Below are positions 46,321-55,800 of a DNA stretch of 64,000 bases, in pieces. Both the position numbers and the translations under genes were made by a program. The DNA lies in assembly GCF_004799645.1 (NCBI RefSeq), contig NZ_CP031305.1, positions 2,728,001 to 2,792,000 on the forward strand. The letters run 5' to 3'. Numbering within the stretch: the stretch's first letter is position 1; every line of letters starts with the position of its first letter. The notes beneath the pieces were generated by a model. It saw nothing but the letters and a program-made list of their open reading frames with translations, was not told the DNA's origin and searched no databases. The stretch comes from Natronorubrum bangense (GTDB lineage Archaea; Halobacteriota; Halobacteria; Halobacteriales; Natrialbaceae).

Positions 46321-47196
46321 ATGAGTACGTCACAACACCCGGTTGCACTCCGTCTCGAGCAGATAGTCGGTGGTGACGCGCGCCTGTTGGCGCTGGTGAT
46401 GATGCTGCCGCTGATCGACGGCGTCTTTCCAGCACTGATCCTCGCGGGTGCGCTCGATGATCCGTTAGGAGCGATTCAGGTCGGGCTACTGATCTTCGGC
46501 GGGAGCGCCACCGTTGCGGTGATCCTCGCCGAAATGTCCGGCACGCCGCGTGAACAGACGGCGATCGTCTTACTGGTCGGCATCCCACTGATACTGCTTG
46601 CGGCCGTTCAGGCCGCTCTCGCGCCAGCGATCGGCAGCGTCCTCGACAACGTCATCATCACCCGCTTTGCGGCGCTGGTGATTCTCGCCATCGCGGCCAA
46701 AACCGCGAGCGCGACGATCGGCGACTACCTGCCAAACCCCGTCGTCATCATCGGGCTCGGGCTCATCGCGAGTTTCGACCCCTCTGGTGCGTCCATCATC
46801 CTGATGGACGACCCTGCCCTCGTCGCCAACGCCGTTCTCGCCGCCAGCGTCGGCGTTGGCTTCGCGCTGGCGATCGCCCTCGGTGGCCCGTATCTGCGCG
46901 AGTACATGGATATCGACCGCTTCCGCTTTGGCAGCGCCGTCGCACTCGGCTTGCTGCCACTCTCGATGCTCGGCATGGCCTTCGGTCAGGCCCCCCTCGC
47001 AGCCCTGATCGTCGCCGCCGTCTTCGCGATCGACTTGCCACTTGAGCGAGACTCGAGCGCCTCGGACACGTCCGCGGACAGCCCAGTGGCCAACGGCGGC
47101 GACGAGGAGGCACTCGAGCAGGTCGACGAACCTGAGCCGGACACGTATCCAGGCGACGACTCGACGGATACCGAGGGCCGTGCTCCGTGGCTGTAA
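46321..47196 (+). CDS. DUF5794-like integral membrane protein
   Basis: 291 residues: about six to seven helices in residues 20-225, with LMMLPLIDGVFPALILAGALDD near the start and IGGDYLPNPVVIIGLGL-like helix pairs, then a 65-residue acidic cytoplasmic tail (Asp/Glu/Ser/Pro-rich). I recall the haloarchaeal DUF5794 family having this layout; function unknown. It is the last ordinary gene before the tRNA and the foreign region. Confidence 0.75.
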   Translation: MSTSQHPVALRLEQIVGGDARLLALVMMLPLIDGVFPALILAGALDDPLGAIQVGLLIFGGSATVAVILAEMSGTPREQTAIVLLVGIPLILLAAVQAALAPAIGSVLDNVIITRFAALVILAIAAKTASATIGDYLPNPVVIIGLGLIASFDPSGASIILMDDPALVANAVLAASVGVGFALAIALGGPYLREYMDIDRFRFGSAVALGLLPLSMLGMAFGQAPLAALIVAAVFAIDLPLERDSSASDTSADSPVANGGDEEALEQVDEPEPDTYPGDDSTDTEGRAPWL

Positions 47197-47248
47197 TCCG
47201 GTTCCGAATCGAAACCACTTTAGGCAACATCCCCCAACTGGATGACGA

Positions 47249-47424
47249 GGGGTCGTGGCCAAGCCAGGGATGGCGACTGACTCCAGAGGCAACGCGCCCG
47301 GGACGACACTCCAGAACTGATATACTGATCGGACACCTGATCAGTGTCCGTGTGATGACCCTCTGGAGTTCCGAGGCGCACCGGAGATATCAGTCGATCG
47401 GGGGTTCAAATCCCTCCGACCCCA
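47249..47424 (+). tRNA. tRNA-Trp(CCA) with intron
   Basis: Acceptor stem GGGGTCG (47249-47255) pairs with CGACCCC (47417-47423) and A47424 is the discriminator. The T arm is GGGGG-TTCAAAT-CCCTC. The anticodon arm ACTGA-CT-CCA-G is split from A-TCAGT by an intron at the canonical 37/38 position (intron about 47287-47388). CCA is not encoded. tRNA 3' ends are common integration sites, and the sequence character changes right after it. Confidence 0.95.
47287..47388 (+). ncRNA. box C/D guide RNA within the tRNA-Trp intron
   Basis: A box C GTGATGA (47352-47358) is followed by CCTCTGGAGT (47360-47369), complementary to the anticodon region 47280-47289, and by a box-D-like CCGA (47371-47374); N+5 falls on C34. 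A second segment ACTGATAT (47316-47323) before box CTGA (47325-47328) pairs with 47387-47394 and N+5 falls on U39. This is the Cm34/Um39 guide known in haloarchaeal tRNA-Trp. Intron ends could shift by a base. Confidence 0.9.
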
Positions 47425-48070
47425 CTTTACCGCTTCTGGATTTATAATCGATAGACGTGAGCGGGTTCGCTGTCATTCAGGGTAAGATATCACCGTTTGA
47501 TTTGAACCCCTGATCGACTCCGCATCCACACCGTACTGCGATCGTTTAGATATCACAAGCGGCAAATATAGCTGCAAGCATTCCGGCAAGCCTGTTTATA
47601 CCTGATTGACAGTATTCGCTGCCCTACTGTAACGACGATCGGCCATGCCATACCTCAATGTGCCATGCTATACTAACACAGACGGCATATATGAGTCACC
47701 TTATAGGATACAGTTAATAGGATGCGCAGCGAAGCTGCGGGTGAGAACAAACAGCCGAATAACTGTACTAATTAGTGACAGTGGTGGCTGATAATCAGTG
47801 GTAAATAGTGTTCTACAGGACTTGGTTCGAGAAGGCGGCGGACAACAACTACCGCAACAGACCGCTACCGAACCGCTACAGCAACTGTTCCCAGTGAGTG
47901 ATCGGTGACTGTATCCAGAGAGTGACTGGCGGTGCTGGAAACGGTTGCTGTATGTGGTCTGCCGCCTTCTCGAAACAGAAAGTGTAGTCACTAATCACCA
48001 CTAATCACTGGGAGAAGAGAGACAGTTATTGGTGGTCACTCATTAGTGACACGCGAGACTTTTCGACGAG
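47425..48070. other. repeat-rich non-coding left end of the element
   Basis: About 650 bp with no convincing gene. Repeats include a CGCAGC-GAA-GCTGCG hairpin (47725-47739), several TTAGTGAC-type 8-mers (near 47774-47781, inverted GTCACTAA near 47987-47994, and 48043-48050), and a longer inverted repeat listed separately. This could be an attachment, replication or regulatory region. Confidence 0.5.
47825..47976. repeat. inverted repeat in the element's left end
   Basis: GTTCGAGAAGGCGGCGGAC (47825-47843) and GTCTGCCGCCTTCTCGAAA (47958-47976) are near-perfect reverse complements, about 17 of 19 positions. The 114 bp between contain further short repeats (accgctaccgaaccgcta). Confidence 0.7.
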
Positions 48071-48295
48071 CTATCTCTTTTGCTCGAGAAGGTCGGCACA
48101 CTCCTCATTCAGCCGAGCAGCCGTCTGACGCTCGCTATGGTGGGCTTTCTCGTCTTCCATGACCTCTTTGCTGGTTTCATAGATCATGGCCAGCTGACGG
48201 ACGTCGACGACGAGAAGAGCCTTGGATTTGAGCATTACCTGATTTACCATCGCAGAGAATGAATAAATATCGTTTATGATCTGATATGCGCTCAA
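48071..48295 (-). CDS. small hypothetical protein next to methyltransferase gene
   Basis: 74 residues; the C-terminal part (TSKEVMEDEKAHHSERQTAARLNEECADLLEQKR) is highly charged and helical. A shorter start is possible at MLKSKAL (48235). No family recognised. It is divergent from the large nuclease/methyltransferase gene. Confidence 0.4.
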   Translation of the reverse strand: MSAYQIINDIYSFSAMVNQVMLKSKALLVVDVRQLAMIYETSKEVMEDEKAHHSERQTAARLNEECADLLEQKR

Positions 48296-48397
48296 AATAC
48301 CTTAGTGTCTCCCAGACTTTGATGTCGTGAATTTGCGTTTAAGAAAACTCAATAAGCATACCTTCTTTTTGCTTGACTCGAAAAGGGGGATCAGAGA

Positions 48398-51300
48398 ATG
48401 TCGGAAGAGAGCTTTCAACCAGAGTTTGATATAGAGGAGTTCGAGACACAGGTCTCACGAAAAGATGAAGATCGAATCATTGAGGCCATCGCGCAGTCAG
48501 TTCGCAATCTTCGCGATCAGATCGACGATGATATTCTCGATGAAACTTTCTCGCGTGGTCGGGGAGAGTATGTTCTTAAGACCAAGTATACGAAAGATCG
48601 ACTTGATCCTGAGCCAACTACCAAGGATCGTGTGATCGAACCTCTACTGGATGAACTCGGGTACGAGGATTATGGGTATGAAGCAGGGAGCTTCTCTACT
48701 ACTCGAGGAGAGCAAGCTGACTATGCAGTCTCTCTTCGGGACATCTCTGGTGTTGATTCATCTCGGCTCTTGATCGAGGCCGAGCCTCTAAAAAAGAGAC
48801 TCGAAGGAAGAGGTCATGGTCTCGACCAAGTAAAGTCGTGGCTTAGCCAGCGTGAGTTTGAGTCTGATTTCGGTTTTGCGACCGATGGACTTGTCTGGAT
48901 TTTTGTCCGATATGACCCAGACTCATATACTCATAATATTATTAGCAGAGTCGATCTTCAACCAGTCTTCCGTACTCTCTATGAGAACCAGACGACTCGC
49001 CAAGATCCCCCTCTTGAAGTCGTCTCTGATGAAGACCGTGAACGGATTGCCGAACTGATCAGGACATTTGATTTCCAGAACTTCTGTTCAATCATTGATG
49101 ATGCACAGGAAGTTATCAAACGTAAACAGAAGGAAATCACTGGCGAGTTCTACGACGACTATATCAAGTATGTCTTTGGTGTTGCTGAAGGCGAAGAGGA
49201 GCGCCGAGCGCGGAGTCTCGTTGGAGATGGTGTTGACGCGCCCCCAGATGCAACGGGTGACGACACTCGTCTGTTCTCTGTCGACTTAATGAATCGGCTG
49301 ATTTTTATCAAATTCCTTGAAGACAAACGTATTGTTCAGCCGGGACTCCTAAGCACGCTTGCTGAGACCTACGACCCGAGCATCCACCCACAGTCCCTCT
49401 ACAAAACGTACCTTGACCCGCTGTTCTATGAGGTTCTCAACAAGAAGGAAGAAGATAGATCGGCACAGGTTGAAAACATCGAATTTTATAACGATATTCC
49501 CTATTTGAACGGAGGTCTGTTCCGGCCAGATTTGGGTACTGAGAACGATGTTGACGAGCGTGAGTTCGATGTTCAGGACAGTGTGCTGATGTCTATAATC
49601 GAGTTACTGGAGCAATACCAATTCTCTACCGACGGTGGACCTACGGATATTGACCCAAGCGTACTGGGATCGGTGTTTGAGAAGACAATTAACTACTTGA
49701 CTACTGATCCTGGCGACCAGAACGCCGATTTGGGTGCATATTACACTCCTAAGGAGATCACACGGTTCAGTGCCGAACAAACGGTTCGCCCTGCTCTCAA
49801 AGAACAGCTTCAGGAAACTCTTATCGAAGAGCGAGATTGGCCAGAAGCTGAAGTCAATCAGTATGAAACCATCTACGAGCTGATCGATGATCTGCCAGGA
49901 TCTACCAACTTAATCACTCGGCTCTTGTCTGATATAGACGAACTCTATGTAGTTGATCCCAGTATGGGGAGTGGTCACTTTCTCACCTCTGTTGTTGAGG
50001 AGATAACCAATATACGTCAGGAATTATGGGCGAAGACGGAAGAGTATCCTAATAGACATCGGGTGAAGAGAACTACTGTTCAGAATAATATTTATGGGGT
50101 TGACATTATGGAACCTGCGGTCGAGATCGGTAAGCTCCGACTTTGGCTCTCAATCATCGCCGAACTTGAGGAAGCAGACGTTGAAGAACTAAACACTGAG
50201 GAATTAGCACTTCCCAATATTACATTCAACGTTCGGCAAGGCAACTCTCTCATTGGATATGTAGGATTCCCAGAGGAGACAGAGGACGGCCTCTCAACCT
50301 TTGAGCGGTGGACGGAGGACAGCGTTCGTTCTCGCTATGAAGACGTAATTGAAGAGATCGAACTCTATGAGGAGTACAAAGCTTTCCCTGAGAAATCTGA
50401 GAAGCACCGCCAGAACGCGCTTGAACTACTGGAGCAATATCGTGAAGAACTTGACGATGACATTCTCAACGACTTCCAAGATGTTGTTGAAAATGTTACC
50501 CAAGACGATCTTGACAACTACACCCCTTTCCATTGGGTACTGGAATTTGCTGAAGTATACGCTGATGGAGGATTTGACGTCATTGTAGGCAACCCACCTT
50601 GGGATAGACTACGGCCAACACGAGACGATTACTTTGTCCGATACGATGAAGAGTTCCCATCGTTGTTACCAGAAGAAAAGGAACAGAGACAATCTGTTCT
50701 TCTCGATGACCCCGAGATTAACGAAGGGTGGGAACAGTACAATCACGAAATTGAAGTTGTCACAGAATATTTTCACAAGTCTGGCGAGTATCAAATGCAA
50801 AAACCGACTATTGGTGGAACAACCCAGGGCACTGAAAATGATCTCTCGTCATTATTCCTTGAACGGATTTTCCAACTCACGAAAGAGGGAGGGTATGTAT
50901 CACAAGTACTTCCCGGCATGGTATTCGGTGGAGCTGCAAACAAAGATCTCCGTACTCATCTCTTAGATGGAACTACGATTGAGTCCTTAGTAACATTTGA
51001 AAACAAAGGAATCGTATTCCCAGAGATCCATGACCAATTTAATTTCGGAGTTGTTGTATTCCAAAACTCTGGAAGGACTGATGAACTCAAAGGGATTTTT
51101 CAGCAGGTTGGGATGGATGTCTTGGGTGATTTTGAGAATAAGGCTCTTAGAATCACCCGACAGGCACTCCGGGAATACTCTCCAGAAGCCCGCATCTTCC
51201 CTCAGCTTCAATCGCAGGAGGAGGTTGAAGTCTTGGACACTATTGTCCAGTACCCACCAATTGGAGAAGAGCAAGAGGATTGCTGGTATGCGAAACCGTA

Positions 51301-52267
51301 CGCTGAACTACACCGGACAAATGACACCGACCGGTTCGTTGAAGATCAATCGAAAGGTGACTATCCAGTCTATCAAGGAAGCAATATATACCAATTTATC
51401 TATGATAGCACTTTCTTTGACGTCGAACCCCCCGAGTTCTGGAGTGTTGAGGAGGAGGTAGATTCTGAGTTGAGCGCAAAGGCGCGTATCCGTCAAAAGA
51501 ATAAACGGAAATTAAAGAAGGCGCTCTTTACGGCATTCGATGGAAGTGGTTCGCAGGTACAATTCGTTAATAATCTACTCGAGGATCATCGTGGGAGTGA
51601 ACTCTCCGAAGATGATGTCCTTCTCGACTGTACTGAATATCGAATTGTATTCCGCGATATTACTAAATTTAGTAACGAACGGACAATCGTCGCATCCGTA
51701 ATTCCTCCAGAAGTTGTCTGCACAAATACTCTTCATACAATACGGCCATACGAGATTAACCCAGTCGAGGATGACCTCTCAAGTGAACCTCTACACTCCG
51801 TGTACGATCGAATATTTACTGACGAATCACTCTTCGCTGCTCTTGGCCTAATCAACAGTGTACCATTCGATTATCTAATGAGAACGAAGATTAACACACA
51901 TATTCAGAAATATAAATTTGTTGAATCCCAAGTACCTCGGCTTACTAAGGGAGATGAGTGGTTTGAACATATCTGGACTCGCGCAGCTCGTCTGAATTGC
52001 TACGGAGAGAAGTTTGAGGAGATGCAAGAACGGCTGGGTGGGATTGAACCGGTCATCGAAGAACCTGAGCGTCGGGAAACACAGGCAGAGCTGGATGCAG
52101 CTGCCTTCCATGCGTATGGTCTTAATCGCAAACAGACCGCGTTCATCTTAGAGGACTTCTATCAAGTGCAGAATCCTCGACTGATGGATGACAAATATCT
52201 CGAGATGGTTCTCAACAAATACGAGGAGTTAGCAGAACAAAAAGAGGAAGATAGAGCCACTGCCTGA
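48398..52267 (+). CDS. Eco57I-like fused restriction-modification enzyme (type IIG-like)
   Basis: 1,289 residues in one chain. An N-terminal nuclease-like region has ADYAV (Asp about 108) and LLIEAEPLKK (Glu127-Ala-Glu129), like a D...ExK fold but with Glu where the catalytic Lys should be. A helical linker leads to the N6-adenine methyltransferase: LGAYYTPKEITRF, SAM motif DPSMGSGHFL near residue 519, and NPPWDRL near 730. The C-terminal 450 residues probably recognise the DNA site. A purine-rich ribosome site (aaagggggatcagag) precedes ATG 48398. No BREX, DISARM or separate specificity genes are beside it. Confidence 0.88.
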   Translation: MSEESFQPEFDIEEFETQVSRKDEDRIIEAIAQSVRNLRDQIDDDILDETFSRGRGEYVLKTKYTKDRLDPEPTTKDRVIEPLLDELGYEDYGYEAGSFSTTRGEQADYAVSLRDISGVDSSRLLIEAEPLKKRLEGRGHGLDQVKSWLSQREFESDFGFATDGLVWIFVRYDPDSYTHNIISRVDLQPVFRTLYENQTTRQDPPLEVVSDEDRERIAELIRTFDFQNFCSIIDDAQEVIKRKQKEITGEFYDDYIKYVFGVAEGEEERRARSLVGDGVDAPPDATGDDTRLFSVDLMNRLIFIKFLEDKRIVQPGLLSTLAETYDPSIHPQSLYKTYLDPLFYEVLNKKEEDRSAQVENIEFYNDIPYLNGGLFRPDLGTENDVDEREFDVQDSVLMSIIELLEQYQFSTDGGPTDIDPSVLGSVFEKTINYLTTDPGDQNADLGAYYTPKEITRFSAEQTVRPALKEQLQETLIEERDWPEAEVNQYETIYELIDDLPGSTNLITRLLSDIDELYVVDPSMGSGHFLTSVVEEITNIRQELWAKTEEYPNRHRVKRTTVQNNIYGVDIMEPAVEIGKLRLWLSIIAELEEADVEELNTEELALPNITFNVRQGNSLIGYVGFPEETEDGLSTFERWTEDSVRSRYEDVIEEIELYEEYKAFPEKSEKHRQNALELLEQYREELDDDILNDFQDVVENVTQDDLDNYTPFHWVLEFAEVYADGGFDVIVGNPPWDRLRPTRDDYFVRYDEEFPSLLPEEKEQRQSVLLDDPEINEGWEQYNHEIEVVTEYFHKSGEYQMQKPTIGGTTQGTENDLSSLFLERIFQLTKEGGYVSQVLPGMVFGGAANKDLRTHLLDGTTIESLVTFENKGIVFPEIHDQFNFGVVVFQNSGRTDELKGIFQQVGMDVLGDFENKALRITRQALREYSPEARIFPQLQSQEEVEVLDTIVQYPPIGEEQEDCWYAKPYAELHRTNDTDRFVEDQSKGDYPVYQGSNIYQFIYDSTFFDVEPPEFWSVEEEVDSELSAKARIRQKNKRKLKKALFTAFDGSGSQVQFVNNLLEDHRGSELSEDDVLLDCTEYRIVFRDITKFSNERTIVASVIPPEVVCTNTLHTIRPYEINPVEDDLSSEPLHSVYDRIFTDESLFAALGLINSVPFDYLMRTKINTHIQKYKFVESQVPRLTKGDEWFEHIWTRAARLNCYGEKFEEMQERLGGIEPVIEEPERRETQAELDAAAFHAYGLNRKQTAFILEDFYQVQNPRLMDDKYLEMVLNKYEELAEQKEEDRATA

Positions 52268-52269
52268 CG

Positions 52270-52497
52270 TCAGTCTAAGGGCGGTCGCAAATCCCGACCT
52301 CGAAAGTCCATTGTGTCACCAGAGTCAAACTCAATTCTGAACAAGAAGGCGTCCTGTTCTCGACCTGTCTCCTCAGCTGCATCATCTTCTAATATCTCGA
52401 CGACAGTCCCATGCCGACCGTGGTAGCGATCGTGATCTGGGTCTGCCTCGTTCGGTATGTCCACCCGAACGCGGTCGCCTTCCGTGAATCGTGGCAT
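52270..52497 (-). CDS. small SH3/L21e-like acidic protein
   Basis: 75 residues. MPRFTEGDRVRVDIPNEADPDHDRYHGRHGTVVE... and FRIEFDSGDTMDFRGRDLRPPL form a five-strand barrel pattern like L21e/KOW proteins. It is convergent with the nuclease/methyltransferase, with only two bases between stops. Such proteins often ride beside mobile-element genes in haloarchaea; function unknown. Confidence 0.75.
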   Translation of the reverse strand: MPRFTEGDRVRVDIPNEADPDHDRYHGRHGTVVEILEDDAAEETGREQDAFLFRIEFDSGDTMDFRGRDLRPPLD

Positions 52498-52531
52498 CTG
52501 GTATCTACTAAATAAAGTCGCTCTGTTTTAG

Positions 52532-52687
52532 TTAGCTACGTTTCGTCATCTCTGACCACTCACAGCCGCACGAGTGACAGGTATAACACTTCTTCACCCT
52601 CTCCCCTTCATCTTTTTCGAACACCCATACATCACTGTCATCGTTACATCGAGGGCAGGGTTCTTCGACTCGCCATGCTGTTTCCAT
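52532..52687 (-). CDS. 51-residue zinc-ribbon protein
   Basis: 51 residues from ATG 52685-52687 to TAA 52532-52534: METAWRVEEP, CPRC, then CYTCHSCGC. The cysteine pairs suit a zinc ribbon, as in the small ribbon proteins of head-tail archaeal viruses. It is too short for usual gene calls. It follows the next zinc-finger gene by four bases. Confidence 0.7.
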   Translation of the reverse strand: METAWRVEEPCPRCNDDSDVWVFEKDEGERVKKCYTCHSCGCEWSEMTKRS

Positions 52688-52691
52688 GTTC

Positions 52692-52895
52692 TTAGCTCAC
52701 GAAATCGCTCAGACTGCTTTGTTCTCGTTTTGGTTCGAGAAGGGCGGCCTTCTCTTCAAATCGTTCTGGATGGAGCCGCTTCTCGATAATCGGCCAGCGA
52801 CACTCCCAGCACAGGAACTCGTCTTCCATGTCTGGGAAATGTGTAAACCGGCTAATGTTGTCACTCGAGGAGCAGCGTTCACAGTACAATGTCAT
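52692..52895 (-). CDS. 67-residue zinc-finger protein
   Basis: 67 residues. MTLYCERCSSSDNIS and FLCWECRWPIIEKRL supply two Cys pairs. ATG (52893-52895) overlaps the DNA polymerase stop by one base (TAATG), so translation is coupled to polB. Function unknown; a polymerase accessory role is only inferred from coupling. Confidence 0.75.
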   Translation of the reverse strand: MTLYCERCSSSDNISRFTHFPDMEDEFLCWECRWPIIEKRLHPERFEEKAALLEPKREQSSLSDFVS

Positions 52896-55800
52896 TAGAC
52901 GAAGGCTTCGAGACCAACTTGATGCTGGTTTTTGATTGCGGCATCCACGTCAACATCCACCGCTTCGATAATCTTCCCGAGCGGATTCACGATGACTGTA
53001 TTCGTCATGCGCTGTGTATCGAGTACGAGGTCGTCTGGAAGCTCTCCAGGCTCATCGAAGCACAACACGTCAATTTCGTGTTCAAACCCATCCACTCTGT
53101 ACACTTTTGTGTAGATACGCTTCGGCTTCGATCCGCTACCGAAGTTCGTGCCCAGGGTTTCGTTCGAGAACCAGCAGCCCCTCGGGTGAGCTGCCTTCGG
53201 TGTCCCGTCCGTCCAGGCGTAGTTCTCGATCGGCTTCGAGAGACCACCGGGGATACCAAGGCGCTCGAGGTCAGCACCGGTAGGTGTTATCTCCTGAGCG
53301 GCCTCGTAGATCGTCTGGCCAATCTCTACCTCGGTCGCACCGTGGAGGATCTTCTCGAGGATCTCGTCTTGTAACTCCTTCGTGAGCATCGAGATGTCGC
53401 TGCGAGTGAAGCCCGTGATCGACACCTTCGGGTCGCAGTCGTTGCCATCCTTCCAGGTGCAGAGGTAGGCGTAGCGCTTCTTCTTGCCCGCCTGGAAGTA
53501 CCTCTCCATGTACGCTTCCACTTCGATGTTCCATCGGTTGTCGGCGGCAGGGATTCCGTGCTCTTCGGCAAGCTTCGGGTACACTTCTGTGTTGAGTTTC
53601 TCAGCTATCTCAGCGGCCTTCTCGAGACATTCCGCTTTCGACCAGTCGCTGGAGAACTTCACGTAATTTGAATTGTGAACGATGATGTTCCCGGCACCAG
53701 CGTGGAAGTGATGATTCTCGGTTTCCAAGTCGTAAACATACTCTCCGTCGTACTCGTAATCAACAATTTTCTTCACTTCGTTCGGGTCGCCACGGTGACT
53801 CGTCTGACACCGGAGCTTATAATACTCGGTCACGCCGCCGTCACGCTCGACCTGCCGAACGTTGATATTGAACGTATATCCGATCCGTTGAAGCAAGAAC
53901 ACAAGCCCCGACGCAAGCGGCTGATGCCTCGTGTCGGCCTCATGGAACCGTTTTGAGTAGCGCGATCCGACGTGTCCATCGGCGGCCATATATCCGTCAA
54001 GGAACGCCTGGATTGCCTGTGTGTCACCGTTCAGAACATCTTGTGGAACGCGTTTCTGTCGGCTCGGGGTGTAGCACGTTTCGTTGAAGTGTTTAACCAG
54101 TGATGGAAGCATACCATTTGACCCCGCCCCCCTCTTGCCATTGTTCGAAGGCTGAAGTTTGTACGTCCCTGAGGATTCCAACGTCTCGTTTATCCGTGAA
54201 TTGACCCCAAACTCTTTCGACAGCGCCACCGCAGCCCGCTGCAATAGTTCTCGGTTATTATTATTCAGGGACCACGACGTTTTTCGAGTATCCCAATCTG
54301 TGTTCTTGGGGTGATCGTATGCGTAGTCACCGGAGGAACCGTCGCCACAAAAGAACCCATACAGCCACGCCCGATCGAGTGAAAGGTCCGTCTGTACATC
54401 GGTTGAAGCGTCAGAGACGTTTCGATGTAGTAGGGACTCACCCTCTTGCAACTCTCCCGGTTCCACTTCGGAACCATCCGCTCGAACAAGCGAGTGGTCT
54501 TCGGTGGCGTGGACGACTCCTTTCTTTGTGCGAATCGTGTAGAGTTTCTTTCGGTTCGGTTTTCGGATGACACGCTTGACGCGAGTAAATCCCTTCTCAG
54601 TCCAGACTTCAACGTCTCCGTCGCGTCCGTCAAGTTCCTGAATTTCTACAATATCTATGCTCCCATTCTCGTCTCGGATGAGTATTGGTTCGTTCATTGG
54701 AACTGAATCCGTATCCCCGTAGATCACCTGGCCTTCGGTGTGCTCGTTGATGTACTTCTGAGTGGTTTTGATGACTGCCTGTCCCATCGTCGTGACGCCC
54801 TCTGCAACGCGCTCGTCGTACAGGAAGAAGCGAGGCCACCCCGAAACGCCGTAGACAGAATTAGTCTTTGTCTTATTTACATCATATTTCTCGCTGTATT
54901 CTTCGTATTCGGGAGTGCCAGCTTTGTATGAGTCACGTAGCTCCTTGTAGTCGGCCTTCAGGTCAATCGCATCGTCAACTAACTCTTTGAGGATGCCATC
55001 TTTCTCGAGCGAGAAGCGAGCGCCATTCGGGGCGATCGAGTGTGGTCCCTCGTGGTTTCCTGGCGGCAGCACCATTTCGGGGCTGGCATTTAGCATGGCC
55101 ATCGTCATCGGGTACAGCGACGACAGGTCCATCCCAACCACGTTTTTGGCCACTCCCGTGTACGGCGGGAACACGTACGCTCCCTCGTACTTCTCGTCCT
55201 TCTCGACGTGCTTCGCGTCCGGCGCAATGAGTCCCTTTTCGTGGAGTTTGCGCCGCGCCATCATGTCGATGAACTCGTGGTTAGCCGTCGTTCCCTCGAG
55301 ATCGACGCCGATCTCATGACGCAGTGCCTGTTTGAAGTCAAGCACACCGGATTTCCGGTCAATTTCCACGACGAGGCGAACGTCTTTCGCGTTGTAACGA
55401 ATCAGCTTGTCCACATCGTCGCACCACATCTCGTAGATCGACTCCCCACTGTGGTCCAATTTCTTCTCGCCAAGTTCGGCTTCTGCCACTGCATCGAGCG
55501 AGAAGGAGCGCAGCTCGCCCCGCTTCGTCGACTTGTAGGCGATCAGCATATCGTGAATGCTGTGGCCCTTCATCCTGGCGTGGCCACGCTTTGTCACTCG
55601 AGCGTATCCCTCTCGGCTCATCCGATCGGTGTCCACGTCCAAGGCATCCATCCGAGCGAGAAGATACGGCATATCGAACGATTCTATGTTCCACCCGGTG
55701 ATGACGTCAGGACAGATTTCTTTGACCCAGCAGGCGAAGCGGATCAGCATTCGCTTCTCGTCTCTGTCGTAGTGAACGGCATCGACTCCCTCCGGCTTCC

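Noticed and set aside
48398..52267. Reading the large methyltransferase as BREX PglX or a DISARM methylase
   Set aside because: None of the other genes of those systems (PglZ, BrxC, DrmA or DrmB) is beside it, and the N-terminal nuclease-like part fits a type IIG fusion better.
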